From NCBI GenBank assembly GCA_039984715.1, contig JBDWUA010000024.1, positions 1-56,527 of the forward strand: a stretch of 56,527 nt of DNA. The letters are read 5' to 3'. The stretch's first letter is position 1. Each line of letters opens with the position of its first letter. The translations under genes and the position numbers were made by a program. The stretch comes from JABSSA01 sp039984715 (GTDB taxonomy: Bacteria; Pseudomonadota; Alphaproteobacteria; Rhodobacterales; Rhodobacteraceae). The notes below the pieces were generated by a model. It saw only the letters and a list, made by a program, of their open reading frames with translations, was not told the DNA's origin and searched no databases. Shown in pieces: positions 1 through 7,903 of this stretch.

Positions 1-141
1 GCTCTTCGGCGATCAGGCAGGCCTGAACCGAATAGGCCCCTTGGCCCTTGTCCGCACGCGGCGTGATCAGCGTGATGCCATCCGCGTTGATTTTAACATA
101 GGGCGTGATGGCCGCTTCGCCGTCTTTCAAATCCGCCAGCA
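1..141. repeat. Terminal direct repeat, left copy (circular overlap)
   Basis: Bases 1-141 are identical to bases 56387-56527. An exact terminal repeat of 141 bp, with a gene reading in frame across the joint, is what an assembler leaves on a closed circle. It is an overlap and not a biological duplication, so the circle is 56,386 bp. Confidence 0.95.
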
Positions 142-253
142 ATGGGTTTGGAATGGATTTCTTGGCCAGATAGGTGCCAAAGGCGACCCCCCCGACAATG
201 GCGGCTGATCCGATCAAAAAGGTCCGGCGGGCGATGGTTTTGGCACGGCTCAT
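1..253 (-). CDS. Isoquinoline 1-oxidoreductase-type molybdopterin subunit, N-terminal part
   Basis: This is the 5' portion of the gene that continues at 56386 down to 54384. The ATG at 251-253 gives a protein that begins with a Tat signal: Arg9-Arg10 followed by TFLIG, a hydrophobic stretch to about residue 27, then the mature domain. Joined on the circle the gene has 752 codons including the stop, usual for the large subunit of this family. The start lies 3 bases beyond the stop of the iron-sulfur subunit gene (257), so the two are co-transcribed and probably translationally coupled. The Tat signal places this subunit, with its molybdenum cofactor already inserted, in the periplasm. Confidence 0.9.
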   Translation of the reverse strand, partial: MSRAKTIARRTFLIGSAAIVGGVAFGTYLAKKSIPNPLLADLKDGEAAITPYVKINADGITLITPRADKGQGAYSVQACLIAEE

Positions 254-256
254 GAT

Positions 257-715
257 TTACGCTCCGTTCAGTTTGGCAGCGGCCGTTTTGACCGCCGCCC
301 GGATGCGCGGGTAGGTGCCGCAGCGGCACAGATTGGCGGACATGGCCGCATCGATATCCGCGTCCGTCGGTGCCGCGTTAAATTCCAGAAACGACGCCGC
401 CGCCATGATCTGACCCGATTGGCAATAGCCACATTGCGCCACTTGATGGTCGATCCATGCCTGTTGCACCGCGTGCAGCGCGTCTGGCGACCCAAGCCCC
501 TCGATGGTGGTCACAACCCCATCGACGTCGCCAGCGGCCAGCTGACAGGACCGCACAGCCACCCCATCCACATGCACCGTACATGCGCCACATTGCGCAA
601 TGCCGCAGCCGTATTTGGGCCCCGTGATGCCCAATTCATCGCGCAACACCCACAGCAAAGGCATGTCGAGTTCGACGTCGACCTCGTGATCCGTTCCGTT
701 GACGGTAAGCTTCAT
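257..715 (-). CDS. 2Fe-2S subunit of an isoquinoline 1-oxidoreductase-type molybdenum hydroxylase
   Basis: This 152-aa protein is the electron-transfer subunit of a xanthine-oxidase-family hydroxylase. It carries two 2Fe-2S clusters. The plant-ferredoxin-type cluster uses Cys in the stretch CGIAQCGAC and a later Cys in RSCQL. The second, all-helical cluster uses CGYC and CRC. Length matches the family (about 150 aa). It has no signal peptide, so it probably crosses the membrane bound to the Tat-carrying large subunit. It is the first gene of a three-gene operon (small subunit, large subunit, cytochrome c). The substrate, probably an N-heterocycle or an aldehyde, cannot be read from the sequence. 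Confidence 0.93.
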   Translation of the reverse strand: MKLTVNGTDHEVDVELDMPLLWVLRDELGITGPKYGCGIAQCGACTVHVDGVAVRSCQLAAGDVDGVVTTIEGLGSPDALHAVQQAWIDHQVAQCGYCQSGQIMAAASFLEFNAAPTDADIDAAMSANLCRCGTYPRIRAAVKTAAAKLNGA

Positions 716-908
716 GCGGGGGTTCCCTGACTGTATCGGTGGCTGGGTGCTATGTGGGGACTTAATTCAGATGATCCAGATGTCGAATATCGCAACCTGC
801 ATCTTTAGTTGTCTCGAAAAGCGCGAATGTCATTCGAAACGGGTCGGATCAAGCGCAGAATTTGGGCGCAAGGACGGCTGAATTTTTTGACGCAAGGACA
901 CATGGGTA

Positions 909-934
909 CGCTCAATTCACGCCACATTTCCCGT
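909..934 (+). repeat. Duplicated upstream region, copy 1
   Basis: Twenty-six bases are identical to 1673-1698. Each copy lies a short distance upstream of one of the two paralogous secreted-protein genes, 31 bp and 30 bp before the start codons. The repeat presumably carries a shared promoter or regulatory site. Confidence 0.75.
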
Positions 935-964
935 ATAAGGTGGTGATTGAAGGAGCCTTAACCC

Positions 965-1534
965 ATGAAAACAGTCCTATCCCTTTTCGCATCTGCATCC
1001 TTGTTGATCGCGACAAGCGTCGCATCGTTTGCTCAGTCAAACACCGCTGTCAGCCTCAGTGACGTTGCGTCCCAACATTGCGGAGCAGAATGGGAAAGGG
1101 TTTCACAATTGGAAGCGAACAACGCTTGGACGAAATTAGATCCGATCGAAATTGATCCCGCAATTGATGCCGCCACTACAGTAGCGGTCAACAAGTACAC
1201 GGCTGCCGTGGTCGGGATTGCCGATTATATGACTGTGTTCACTGGACTTTCTAGCGAGACAAATCAAAATCGGGACTATTCTGACCGAGCACGCGCAAAA
1301 TTCGATTTGATGATGTGCCTTTTCCCTCAGGAAGCGGAACGCGACCTGATCTTAGATTTGGCGAGGACCACAACAAACGCGTCAGAAGACGACATTCGCG
1401 CGAAATTGTTCACGGCGTTCGATCAATTTGAATGTATGCAATTCGCCGAAGCGAGCGAAGTTATTTTCAACGTTGAGTCTTTTCCTTTCGATTATGAGGC
1501 CATCACAACGGCCCATATGAAAGTATGTAACTAA
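965..1534 (+). CDS. Secreted protein of unknown function, tandem paralogue 1
   Basis: This 189-aa protein starts with a clear type I signal peptide (a lysine, a hydrophobic core, then SFAQS). I recognise no family. The mature part is mostly helical in appearance and has cysteines in the contexts CGAEWERV, MMCLFP and FECMQ. The start has a good ribosome binding site (GAAGGAG). The next gene encodes a clear paralogue with the same signal peptide and the same cysteine contexts, and the upstream region is duplicated too. The pair therefore arose by a local tandem duplication that included the promoter. Confidence 0.8.
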   Translation: MKTVLSLFASASLLIATSVASFAQSNTAVSLSDVASQHCGAEWERVSQLEANNAWTKLDPIEIDPAIDAATTVAVNKYTAAVVGIADYMTVFTGLSSETNQNRDYSDRARAKFDLMMCLFPQEAERDLILDLARTTTNASEDDIRAKLFTAFDQFECMQFAEASEVIFNVESFPFDYEAITTAHMKVCN

Positions 1535-1672
1535 CGCGGGTCTCACATCCTTCGCTGTCATCTTGATGATCCATCAACACACTGCCCGTCGTCCACAGCA
1601 TGGGAACAATCGCCAGCCGGGCAGGCGCATGGTTGGTTTGTTTCATGCGGACTGATGTTTGGTTCAACGCGT

Positions 1673-1698
1673 CGCTCAATTCACGCCACATTTCCCGT
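1673..1698 (+). repeat. Duplicated upstream region, copy 2
   Basis: Exact copy of 909-934, just upstream of the second paralogue's start at 1729. The following bases (a GAAGGAGCC ribosome binding site and a nearby CCC-ATG start) also resemble the first copy. Confidence 0.75.
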
Positions 1699-1728
1699 TT
1701 AAAGAGTTGCCCGAAGGAGCCGTACCCC

Positions 1729-2304
1729 ATGAAAACAGCCCTATCCCTGTTTGCATCTACATCGATGTTGATCACGACAAGCGTCGCATCTGTTGCTGAG
1801 CGGAATAAAACGGTCACCGAATACGATGTCGCGGCCCAGTATTGCGCTGCGGAATGGGCAAAGGTCGCAGAGGTGAAATCGGATCCTTGGGGACCGGTCG
1901 AACCAATCGAATTTGATCCGAACATCGACGCAGCCACCACCCAAGCGCTTCTCAAACACGGGACGTACGTTCTTTCTGTTGCGGCCTATATAGGGACGTT
2001 CATGGGACTTTCTTCTGAAATAAACCAGAACCCGGAATATTTTGACATGGCGAGGGCAAGGTTAGATCTGACGAAGTGTCTTCGTCCGACGGAAAAGGAA
2101 CGCGAATTGGTTGAGGTTTTGTCGAAGACGACAACGGAAACATTCGGGTTAACAAATTTACCGGGCTTGTTGAAAGCGTTGGACCAATTTGACTGTTCGC
2201 AAAATTTTGAAGCAAGCGAAGCCATTCTCAGCGCAGAGTCCTTTCCCGTGGATGTTCAAGCTATCATGTCGGCTCACATGAAAGCCCCAAGTGAATGTGA
2301 GTAG
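1729..2304 (+). CDS. Secreted protein of unknown function, tandem paralogue 2
   Basis: A 191-aa protein, paralogous to the one encoded just upstream. It has an almost identical signal peptide (MKTALSLFAS, cleaved near SVAE), the same Cys-Ala-Glu-Trp motif near residue 45, a shared Leu-Ser-Ser-Glu-x-Asn-Gln-Asn block, and a Phe-x-Cys-x-x block near the end. The frame is open further upstream, but the ATG at 1729 is preferred: it has a GAAGGAG ribosome binding site and restores the alignment with the paralogue. Function unknown. Two secreted copies suggest a dosage effect or diverged binding roles. Confidence 0.8.
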   Translation: MKTALSLFASTSMLITTSVASVAERNKTVTEYDVAAQYCAAEWAKVAEVKSDPWGPVEPIEFDPNIDAATTQALLKHGTYVLSVAAYIGTFMGLSSEINQNPEYFDMARARLDLTKCLRPTEKERELVEVLSKTTTETFGLTNLPGLLKALDQFDCSQNFEASEAILSAESFPVDVQAIMSAHMKAPSECE

Positions 2305-2578
2305 GATGCCTGTTGGATTTGCCCATCCGTTTATTGTGTGCGGTGTGTGCAAACGACTTTTGCTCCAACCCGTTTGCCCGTAACTCCTGTCGATCAATGC
2401 GATTGATTGGTAAGACCGAATTGATGCGAAACGTTTCGATTTCGGACGCGGATTTTGATGCGCCCCTATCTTTTTATGTCGGACCTTGCGTTCCTGCGAT
2501 AAATTGATGAAACGGTCAGTCGAACCAGACCAAGCATTGCCCAGCTTTGGGTCTATTGATTTTCAAAAAGGATATCTC

Positions 2579-2974
2579 ATGCAGTTTATTGATCTTGTTG
2601 CCCTTTTGGCCGTTTTTCAATATCTCTTTTTCGGGTTTTCTGTCGGTGGTCAGCGTCGAGAAAGCGGGCTGAAAGCCCCAGCGATGACAGGTCATGATGG
2701 GTTTGAACGCATGTATCGTGTCCAGATGAACACGTTGGAATGTCTGATTGCGTTTTTGCCGGTTCTGTTTTTGGCCAGCAAATACTGGCCAGTCTTTTTG
2801 GTCGCGCCCATTGGCATAGTCTATTTGGTTGGACGCATGCTGTATTGGAAAGCATATGTGACAAACCCGTCCAGCCGTGCCCTTGGGTTTATGCTGTCGT
2901 TGTTGCCCATTGCCGCGTTGCTAATATTGGCTTGCGTTGGTGCGTTGTTATCGCTGGCTGGGATCACCTTTTAA
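2579..2974 (+). CDS. MAPEG family integral membrane protein
   Basis: A 131-aa protein with about four hydrophobic segments. The pattern Phe-Glu-Arg-x-x-Arg-Val-Gln-x-Asn-Thr-x-Glu in the first loop is typical of MAPEG (membrane-associated proteins in eicosanoid and glutathione metabolism). Family members conjugate glutathione to electrophiles or reduce lipid peroxides at the membrane. The ATG at 2579 follows AAAAAGGAT; upstream in-frame codons give an unlikely hydrophilic leader. The 3' end overlaps the convergent LysR gene by 27 bases. It sits at the edge of a detoxification stretch with GST and GFA proteins, which fits a glutathione role. Confidence 0.85.
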   Translation: MQFIDLVALLAVFQYLFFGFSVGGQRRESGLKAPAMTGHDGFERMYRVQMNTLECLIAFLPVLFLASKYWPVFLVAPIGIVYLVGRMLYWKAYVTNPSSRALGFMLSLLPIAALLILACVGALLSLAGITF

Positions 2975-3835
2975 TCCCTCAAACAGAGGGGACAATTGTT
3001 TGATCTCTTGATGCATGTGGTCGCGAAACAAGGCCACACGTTTCATATTGCGCAAATCGCGATGATAGAGCAGCCAAAGCCCAAGATCGTGCTGCTGTTC
3101 TGGCGGGCGAAACCGAACCAGATCAGGATCGGTATCGCCTAAAAAGCAAGGTAAGAACCCGACACCCAATCCTTGTTTCAACGCGGCCAGCGTCAGCGAT
3201 GTTTCGTCAACGAAAAACGCATGTTCCGCTTGGGGCCATGCCTGTTTGGTCCATGTTCGGTGATAGTCGCAGCAATCAACGCCTATCCATTCTTCTGCGG
3301 CTGATCCCGATTGCACCGCCGCACAATAATCGCGTGATCCATAAACAGCAGAGGCCACGGTCGTTAGTCGAGCACCAATCAAGGTTTCCAATGGTTTGTT
3401 GGTCTGGCGGATCGCGACATCGGCCTCGCGTTCGGACAAGCGGACTGAATCATTGGTCACTTGGATGTTGAGTTTGATCTTGGGATAAGCGGCACTAAAC
3501 CGGGCGAAACAGGGCATAAGAACCGTGGACGCCATGTTCGCGATGGCGGTCACACGCAATTCACCTGAGACGTCTTCATCGCGCCCGCCAACCACATCTT
3601 CAAACGACAAAAGCTCGTTTTCAATGCGGATCGCGGTTTGTTTCAAATCTTGGCCTGCGTCGGTCAGGACATACCCGGATGTTTTGCGTTCGACCAAAGA
3701 TGTGGCCAGCTTTTCCTCAAGCCCGCGAATGCGCCGGGTCACTGTGGAATGCTGAACACCAAGGCGTTTGGCCGCGCCGCTCATCGACCCCTCGCGGGCG
3801 ACGGCTAAGAATATCCGCGCATCGTCCCATTGCAT
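2948..3835 (-). CDS. LysR family transcriptional regulator
   Basis: About 295 aa. An N-terminal winged helix-turn-helix (ARIFLAVAREGSMSGAAKRL, then a recognition helix with HSTVTRR) is followed by a LysR substrate-binding domain. The ATG at 3833-3835 places the HTH at residues 3-60, as usual; the frame is open 18 codons further but adds nothing conserved. It is divergent from the truncated haemoglobin gene at 3993, and the 157-bp gap is the natural place for its operator. The GFA, GST and haemoglobin genes downstream are candidate targets. Confidence 0.9.
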   Translation of the reverse strand: MQWDDARIFLAVAREGSMSGAAKRLGVQHSTVTRRIRGLEEKLATSLVERKTSGYVLTDAGQDLKQTAIRIENELLSFEDVVGGRDEDVSGELRVTAIANMASTVLMPCFARFSAAYPKIKLNIQVTNDSVRLSEREADVAIRQTNKPLETLIGARLTTVASAVYGSRDYCAAVQSGSAAEEWIGVDCCDYHRTWTKQAWPQAEHAFFVDETSLTLAALKQGLGVGFLPCFLGDTDPDLVRFRPPEQQHDLGLWLLYHRDLRNMKRVALFRDHMHQEIKQLSPLFEGLKGDPSQR

Positions 3836-3992
3836 GACTTGGGCTCCATCTTGTGCAAAATTGCAAACCCGGTGTCGATTTTTCACCAATTTCTATGACC
3901 GTTGTTCAATGCGAAGAATTTTTCAAGACAATTAGCACCCCGTCCTGTCCGCCAAATCTGGCGCCGCTGGACCGCAATCGGAGAATTTGAAC

Positions 3993-4361
3993 ATGACGCA
4001 TACGCTATACGCGCGTTTGGGGGGCTATGACGCCATCGCATTATTTTCGACGCAATTGATAGGGAAAGCACAGAAAGACGACCTTTTGGGGCGGTTTTGG
4101 GTCAATCGGGGCGAAGACCGAAACGCGCGCGAGCTGCAAGTTTTGATCGACTTTTTGGTCAATCAGACGGGGGGGCAGATGTATTATACGGGGCGGGATA
4201 TGGCGCTTGCTCATAAGGGAATGGGGATCAGCCAATCGGATTGGGCGCGGTTCATTGAAATCGTGGTCGATGTCGCCGGTGAATTGGGCGTGGGTCCAGA
4301 GGAAGGCGCAGAAGTAATGGCATTTCTTGACAGCGTGAAACCGGACATCGTTACTGTGTAA
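3993..4361 (+). CDS. Group 1 truncated haemoglobin
   Basis: A 122-aa single-domain globin. The family signature LYARLGGYDAI is at the N-terminus, and His74 in ALAHKGMGIS fits the proximal F8 haem ligand. Truncated haemoglobins of this group bind O2 and NO and often protect against nitric oxide. The ATG at 3993 is chosen; an in-frame TTG two codons upstream is also possible. It is the first gene to the right of a divergent LysR gene and lies 40 bp before a GFA gene, so the two may form one unit. Confidence 0.9.
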   Translation: MTHTLYARLGGYDAIALFSTQLIGKAQKDDLLGRFWVNRGEDRNARELQVLIDFLVNQTGGQMYYTGRDMALAHKGMGISQSDWARFIEIVVDVAGELGVGPEEGAEVMAFLDSVKPDIVTV

Positions 4362-4401
4362 GCCGCACATTTGAGACACCGAGATATAGGACGGGAATAG
4401 T

Positions 4402-4908
4402 ATGAACGCTGAATCTGATATTCAAACGGGTGGCTGCACCTGCGGGAAAACGCGGTATCAGGTCGTGTCGACGCCGATGATCGTTCATGGCTGTCATTGC
4501 CGAGGGTGCCAGAAAAATTCAGGGTCTGCATTTGCGGTTAATGCGCTTTTCGAAGCGGATCGGGTGACGCTTTTGGCGGGGGAGGTTGAAACAATCTCAG
4601 TCCCAACGCCCAGTGGCACCGGTCAGGACATTACGCGTTGTGTTGATTGCAAAGTCGCCGTTTGGAGCAATTACAACATGGGCGGATTGCGCAAATACAT
4701 CCGGTTTATCCGGGTTGGCACGTTGGATGATCCGGATCAGTTTCCGCCGGATGTTCACATCTTTACGGCGTCAAAGCAGCCTTGGGTTGTCCTGCCCGCG
4801 CAAGACCTTTGCGTGGATGCGTTTTACGACATCAAGGAAACGTGGTCCCCGGACAGTTATGCGCGGCGAAAAACACTCTGGGACATGGCAGGTATCGATC
4901 CCACCTAA
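4402..4908 (+). CDS. GFA family (glutathione-dependent formaldehyde-activating enzyme-like) protein
   Basis: A 168-aa zinc protein with the complete GFA cysteine set: C12/C14, C31/C33/C36 in GCHCRGCQ, and C80/C83 in RCVDC. In the founding enzyme this fold binds glutathione and speeds formation of S-hydroxymethylglutathione from formaldehyde. Most plasmid and soil homologues have unknown substrates, so only a role in handling thiol adducts is inferred. It follows the truncated haemoglobin gene on the same strand and faces another GFA gene. Confidence 0.88.
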   Translation: MNAESDIQTGGCTCGKTRYQVVSTPMIVHGCHCRGCQKNSGSAFAVNALFEADRVTLLAGEVETISVPTPSGTGQDITRCVDCKVAVWSNYNMGGLRKYIRFIRVGTLDDPDQFPPDVHIFTASKQPWVVLPAQDLCVDAFYDIKETWSPDSYARRKTLWDMAGIDPT

Positions 4909-4927
4909 GATGTCATGACACGCGACG

Positions 4928-5299
4928 TTAAGCGTCCCATGGTCGTTGGCAATCTTCAAAGACCCGTTGGAATGGTTCCGCTATCAAATCGGTCTCAAGC
5001 GATCCTGCGCACAGAAACTTAACGTCAGGCATTTTGGACGTTGATTTGAACAATGGTGATCCGCATTCACCACAGAACGAAATCTCAACCGTATTGCCCG
5101 CATCAGAGACTGTTTCATAGGTTTTAACGGTGCCGCGCGCGGCAAACCCATCCGAAGGCACCGCGATTTGAGGAAGGTGCCCGCCGCCGGAAATCTGTTG
5201 GCAATCTCGGCAATGGCACTGAATGGCGAATTTCGGTTGATTGATAAAGTCGTATGTCGATGCACCGCACAGACATCTACCTGTCATCAAAGTCCCCAT
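4928..5299 (-). CDS. GFA family protein (second, short)
   Basis: A 123-aa GFA-fold protein with zinc-site cysteines C9/C11, C28/C30/C33 (QCHCRDC) and C76/C79 (FCGEC). The ATG at 5297-5299 has AAGGGAAATC upstream and places the first Cys pair as in relatives; an ATG at 5287 is a possible alternative. It is convergent with the other GFA gene, with only 19 bp between their stops. The two are clearly diverged, so they are not a recent duplication. Substrate unknown. Confidence 0.87.
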   Translation of the reverse strand: MGTLMTGRCLCGASTYDFINQPKFAIQCHCRDCQQISGGGHLPQIAVPSDGFAARGTVKTYETVSDAGNTVEISFCGECGSPLFKSTSKMPDVKFLCAGSLETDLIAEPFQRVFEDCQRPWDA

Positions 5300-5470
5300 G
5301 TGATTTCCCTTTTCCGGAAACTGAATCTTGATCAAGGATATACTGTTCTTTGCATTCCTCAAAATTCGGAGGGATTGCGTGCTTACCTGATTAGGGTCTT
5401 AGATTTCGATGGATATCTTGACTGGGCTGGCGGCTTTTATCATCGAGCGGATCTATAGTAAGAAACATGG

Positions 5471-6118
5471 ATGAACCATTCAGTCATTCTGCGCGGCTAT
5501 CGTTACAGTGTTTACAATCGCATTGCGCGTGTTGCCCTGCATGAAAAGGGCGTCGTTTACACAACGGAAGAAATCGACCCCTTCACGGCCGATATGCCCA
5601 AGGACTACCTTATGCGGCATCCATTTGGACGGGTGCCCGTCTTAAGCAATGGTGATTTTGATGTCTTTGAAACGTCTGCGATCACGCGTTACATCAATGC
5701 AGCGTTTGAGGGCCCAGAGCTTTTGTCCAGCAATGCTGAAACATTGGCCCGCATCGCGCAAGTTATCTCGATCATCGACAGCTATGGTTATCGGCCAATG
5801 ATCCGACAAGTTTTCGCCCATCGTGTGTTTCGACCTGCCGTCGGAGAACGTGCGGATGAAGCCGAGATTATGGCCGGCATTGACGCGTCTCACACGGTCC
5901 TCGGGGCGTTGAATACCATCGCGAAAGAAGGCCGCGTTCTGAATAGCCAAACCCTTACGTTGGCTGATTGCCACCTTGCGCCAATGATTGGCTATTTTGT
6001 GCAAGCACCCGAAGGCGCGGTTGCATTGCAGGCTTATGCAAACCTTGATGACTGGTGGCGCACCGTATCAAAGCGCGACAGCCTGCGTGCCACAGAACCC
6101 TGCCTTCCGAGCACATAA
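5471..6118 (+). CDS. Glutathione S-transferase family protein
   Basis: A 215-aa two-domain GST. The N-terminal thioredoxin-like domain contains the RYSVYNRIARVAL helix, the cis-proline loop RVPVL, and the glutathione-binding ETSAITRYI segment. An all-helical C-terminal domain follows. It acts in the cytosol, conjugating glutathione to electrophiles or opening thioether bonds. Together with the neighbouring MAPEG, GFA and FosX-type genes it suggests a detoxification island. Probably transcribed alone: 110 bp or more separates it from neighbours on both sides. Confidence 0.9.
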   Translation: MNHSVILRGYRYSVYNRIARVALHEKGVVYTTEEIDPFTADMPKDYLMRHPFGRVPVLSNGDFDVFETSAITRYINAAFEGPELLSSNAETLARIAQVISIIDSYGYRPMIRQVFAHRVFRPAVGERADEAEIMAGIDASHTVLGALNTIAKEGRVLNSQTLTLADCHLAPMIGYFVQAPEGAVALQAYANLDDWWRTVSKRDSLRATEPCLPST

Positions 6119-6416
6119 AGGTATTTGGACAGGTTTGACCCGAATAGAGTTAGGTTCAAGCCTGACCGGAACTGGTTTTCCAGATTTATTCACCCGCCCG
6201 AAATGGTAATTAGTTTTGAACGACCGATTGCGGAACCCTATCCCGTTGGTCCGCTGCTAGAATCATATTCGTCTTCAGGCTAAGGTCGAACAGGTATTAC
6301 GCATCCCGATTTGCTTGCGCAGGGATAGGCGCAGTGACAAGCTGTTATTGGCTTTCTAAGCCATCGGGACAAATGCCCGTGGAAACGCGTGTCAGACAAA
6401 ATCAAAAGGGACAGCA

Positions 6417-6821
6417 ATGATCGAAGGTCTTAGTCACATGACATTCATCGTCGGTGATCTCGACAAAATGGAAGAGATGCTAACGACAGTTCTGGACGCC
6501 AAGAAAATCTATGACAGTGGCGATAAAACCTTTTCGCTGTCCAAGGAACGGTTTTTCGACATTGGCGGCGTTTGGGTCGCAACGATGGAAGGCGAGCCGC
6601 TTGCAGACAAGACATATAACCATGTGGCCTTTAAAATGGCGGCGGACGAATATGACGACAGATTGCAGCGCATTCAAGCCTTGGGGCTAGAAGTCCGAGA
6701 AGGTCGGTCACGCGTTGAGGGGGAGGGTCATTCAATCTATTTCTATGATTACGACAACCACATGTTTGAATTGCACAGTGGCACGCGGGAAGAGCGGTTA
6801 AAGCGCTATGCCAATGCGTGA
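6417..6821 (+). CDS. fosX: FosX-type fosfomycin hydrolase (VOC superfamily)
   Basis: A 134-aa VOC metalloenzyme that closely follows the FosX pattern. The expected metal ligands are in place at His7 (GLSHMTF), His69 (YNHVAF) and Glu118 (MFELH), and Glu44 (SKERFF) matches the general base used by FosX to add water to the epoxide of fosfomycin. The C-terminal blocks EGEGHSIYFYDYDNH and GTREERLKRYA are FosX hallmarks. FosA and FosB use thiols instead and lack this combination. The gene stands alone, about 300 bp after the GST gene. Activity on fosfomycin itself is inferred: related proteins in environmental bacteria can be weak or act on other epoxides. Confidence 0.82.
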   Translation: MIEGLSHMTFIVGDLDKMEEMLTTVLDAKKIYDSGDKTFSLSKERFFDIGGVWVATMEGEPLADKTYNHVAFKMAADEYDDRLQRIQALGLEVREGRSRVEGEGHSIYFYDYDNHMFELHSGTREERLKRYANA

Positions 6822-7043
6822 ATTGACCCGTTTGCATTACGCCGACGCCGGGCGAACGAGGCTTTAACCAACCAATTGATGATATACGTCAGGACGGTCC
6901 GCGTTTGGGGTCTTTTAAGCCGCCGGGCAATGAGTGCGCAATTCGGGTATGCAATCTTAGTTGTTTTCAAACAAAACGGCAGCGGTAACACTCTGAGGAC
7001 TGTTAGGAATTTGACTTCCACCTTTTGCGAAAGGAATTCAGTT

Positions 7044-7418
7044 GTGTTGCATTACATAGGAAAAATACTTGGTTTTCTGGGTCGTGGTCATCAAGACATA
7101 TCGGAATGGTATGCGGTGGATTTTGACGAAACCGAGATTTCGCGCGACGTTTCACCCCCGGGAAGGGTTGCATACAAGGATCAACTGGAATGGAACGCGA
7201 TCGAACGCATCATGTTTGAAGCGACCGATTTTCTAGAGTCCGATGCAATCTATTTGTTTTCGAAACACCGGCCCGAAAGCTATTTAATCCCGATGGATGC
7301 GAAGGGCGCGGATAAACTGTGGTATGAGATCCTTGACCGCAAGCTGTTTGACGCAGAGCTCGCCATCGAGGCGGCGGGATCAGAAGGGGGATTTTTCGTT
7401 TGGCCCCCTGCGGTGTAA
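7044..7418 (+). CDS. Hypothetical protein
   Basis: About 124 aa. The frame is open from 6876, but the upstream part is unlike protein; a ribosome binding site AAGGA at 7030-7034 points to the GTG at 7044 (or the TTG next to it) as the start. The protein has a short hydrophobic N-terminus and then an acidic, mixed body (DISEWYAVDFDET; FLESDAIYLFSKHRPESYLIP). I recognise no family. It is convergent with a small membrane protein gene. Confidence 0.55.
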   Translation: MLHYIGKILGFLGRGHQDISEWYAVDFDETEISRDVSPPGRVAYKDQLEWNAIERIMFEATDFLESDAIYLFSKHRPESYLIPMDAKGADKLWYEILDRKLFDAELAIEAAGSEGGFFVWPPAV

Positions 7419-7425
7419 AGCGGCC

Positions 7426-7662
7426 CTATTTGGTGACTTCTGAAGCTTTTGGACGCCTAGTACCCAACAAACAAAATAAAGCTCCGGAAATCTCGAACGG
7501 TGCAATAAACCGGAGCTTTACCTGAGCTGGGCTTTCACAAATGATGGACGTCCACCTGCCCCCAGGTGTCTGAAAAGAGGGCCAATAACATTGAAATGTC
7601 TGGCCAAGCGTGGGCCCGGAGAAAATCAGAATAAGACCGAGGAATATCAGGAACCACTTCAT
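7426..7662 (-). CDS. Small membrane protein, hypothetical
   Basis: A 78-aa frame with a strongly hydrophobic N-terminus (FLIFLGLILIFSGPTL) and a second hydrophobic segment near the C-terminus (IAPFEISGALFCLL) followed by basic residues. This would place two cysteines (CYW, CES) outside the membrane. It ends 8 bp from the convergent neighbour's stop. Its reality is uncertain: it has no homology I can name, and it contains a perfect 10-bp inverted repeat in its coding sequence. Confidence 0.4.
   Translation of the reverse strand: MKWFLIFLGLILIFSGPTLGQTFQCYWPSFQTPGGRWTSIICESPAQVKLRFIAPFEISGALFCLLGTRRPKASEVTK
7478..7519. repeat. Inverted repeat, 10-bp perfect arms
   Basis: AAAGCTCCGG at 7478-7487 and its exact complement CCGGAGCTTT at 7510-7519, with a 22-base loop. 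It lies just downstream of the stop of the rightward hypothetical gene and could form an RNA hairpin. There is no clear T-run after the second arm, so it is only a weak terminator candidate. Confidence 0.5.
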
Positions 7663-7903
7663 TCAAAGTAGATAGTTATTAATTTGCGGATCACCAGTGC
7701 TGTACAGGCGCGGTGATTAAGCGGAGCAAAGTCGTGGGCAGTCAGGAAATTTGCTCTGAAATATATAATCATTTCGGGACTTGTGAATAACCTCCGAAGG
7801 GTGGTGGGACTATTGGCTGTTCAAGATGTGCTCGACAAGGTGGCGGGTACGATGGAACCGCGCTGCGGTTTCTATCAATTGTGACGTCGGGCGTAGGTCG
7901 CGC

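Noticed and set aside
1..141. A 141-bp biological terminal or duplicated repeat
   Set aside because: Exact identity at the two extreme ends with a gene in frame across the joint is explained by assembly of a circle.
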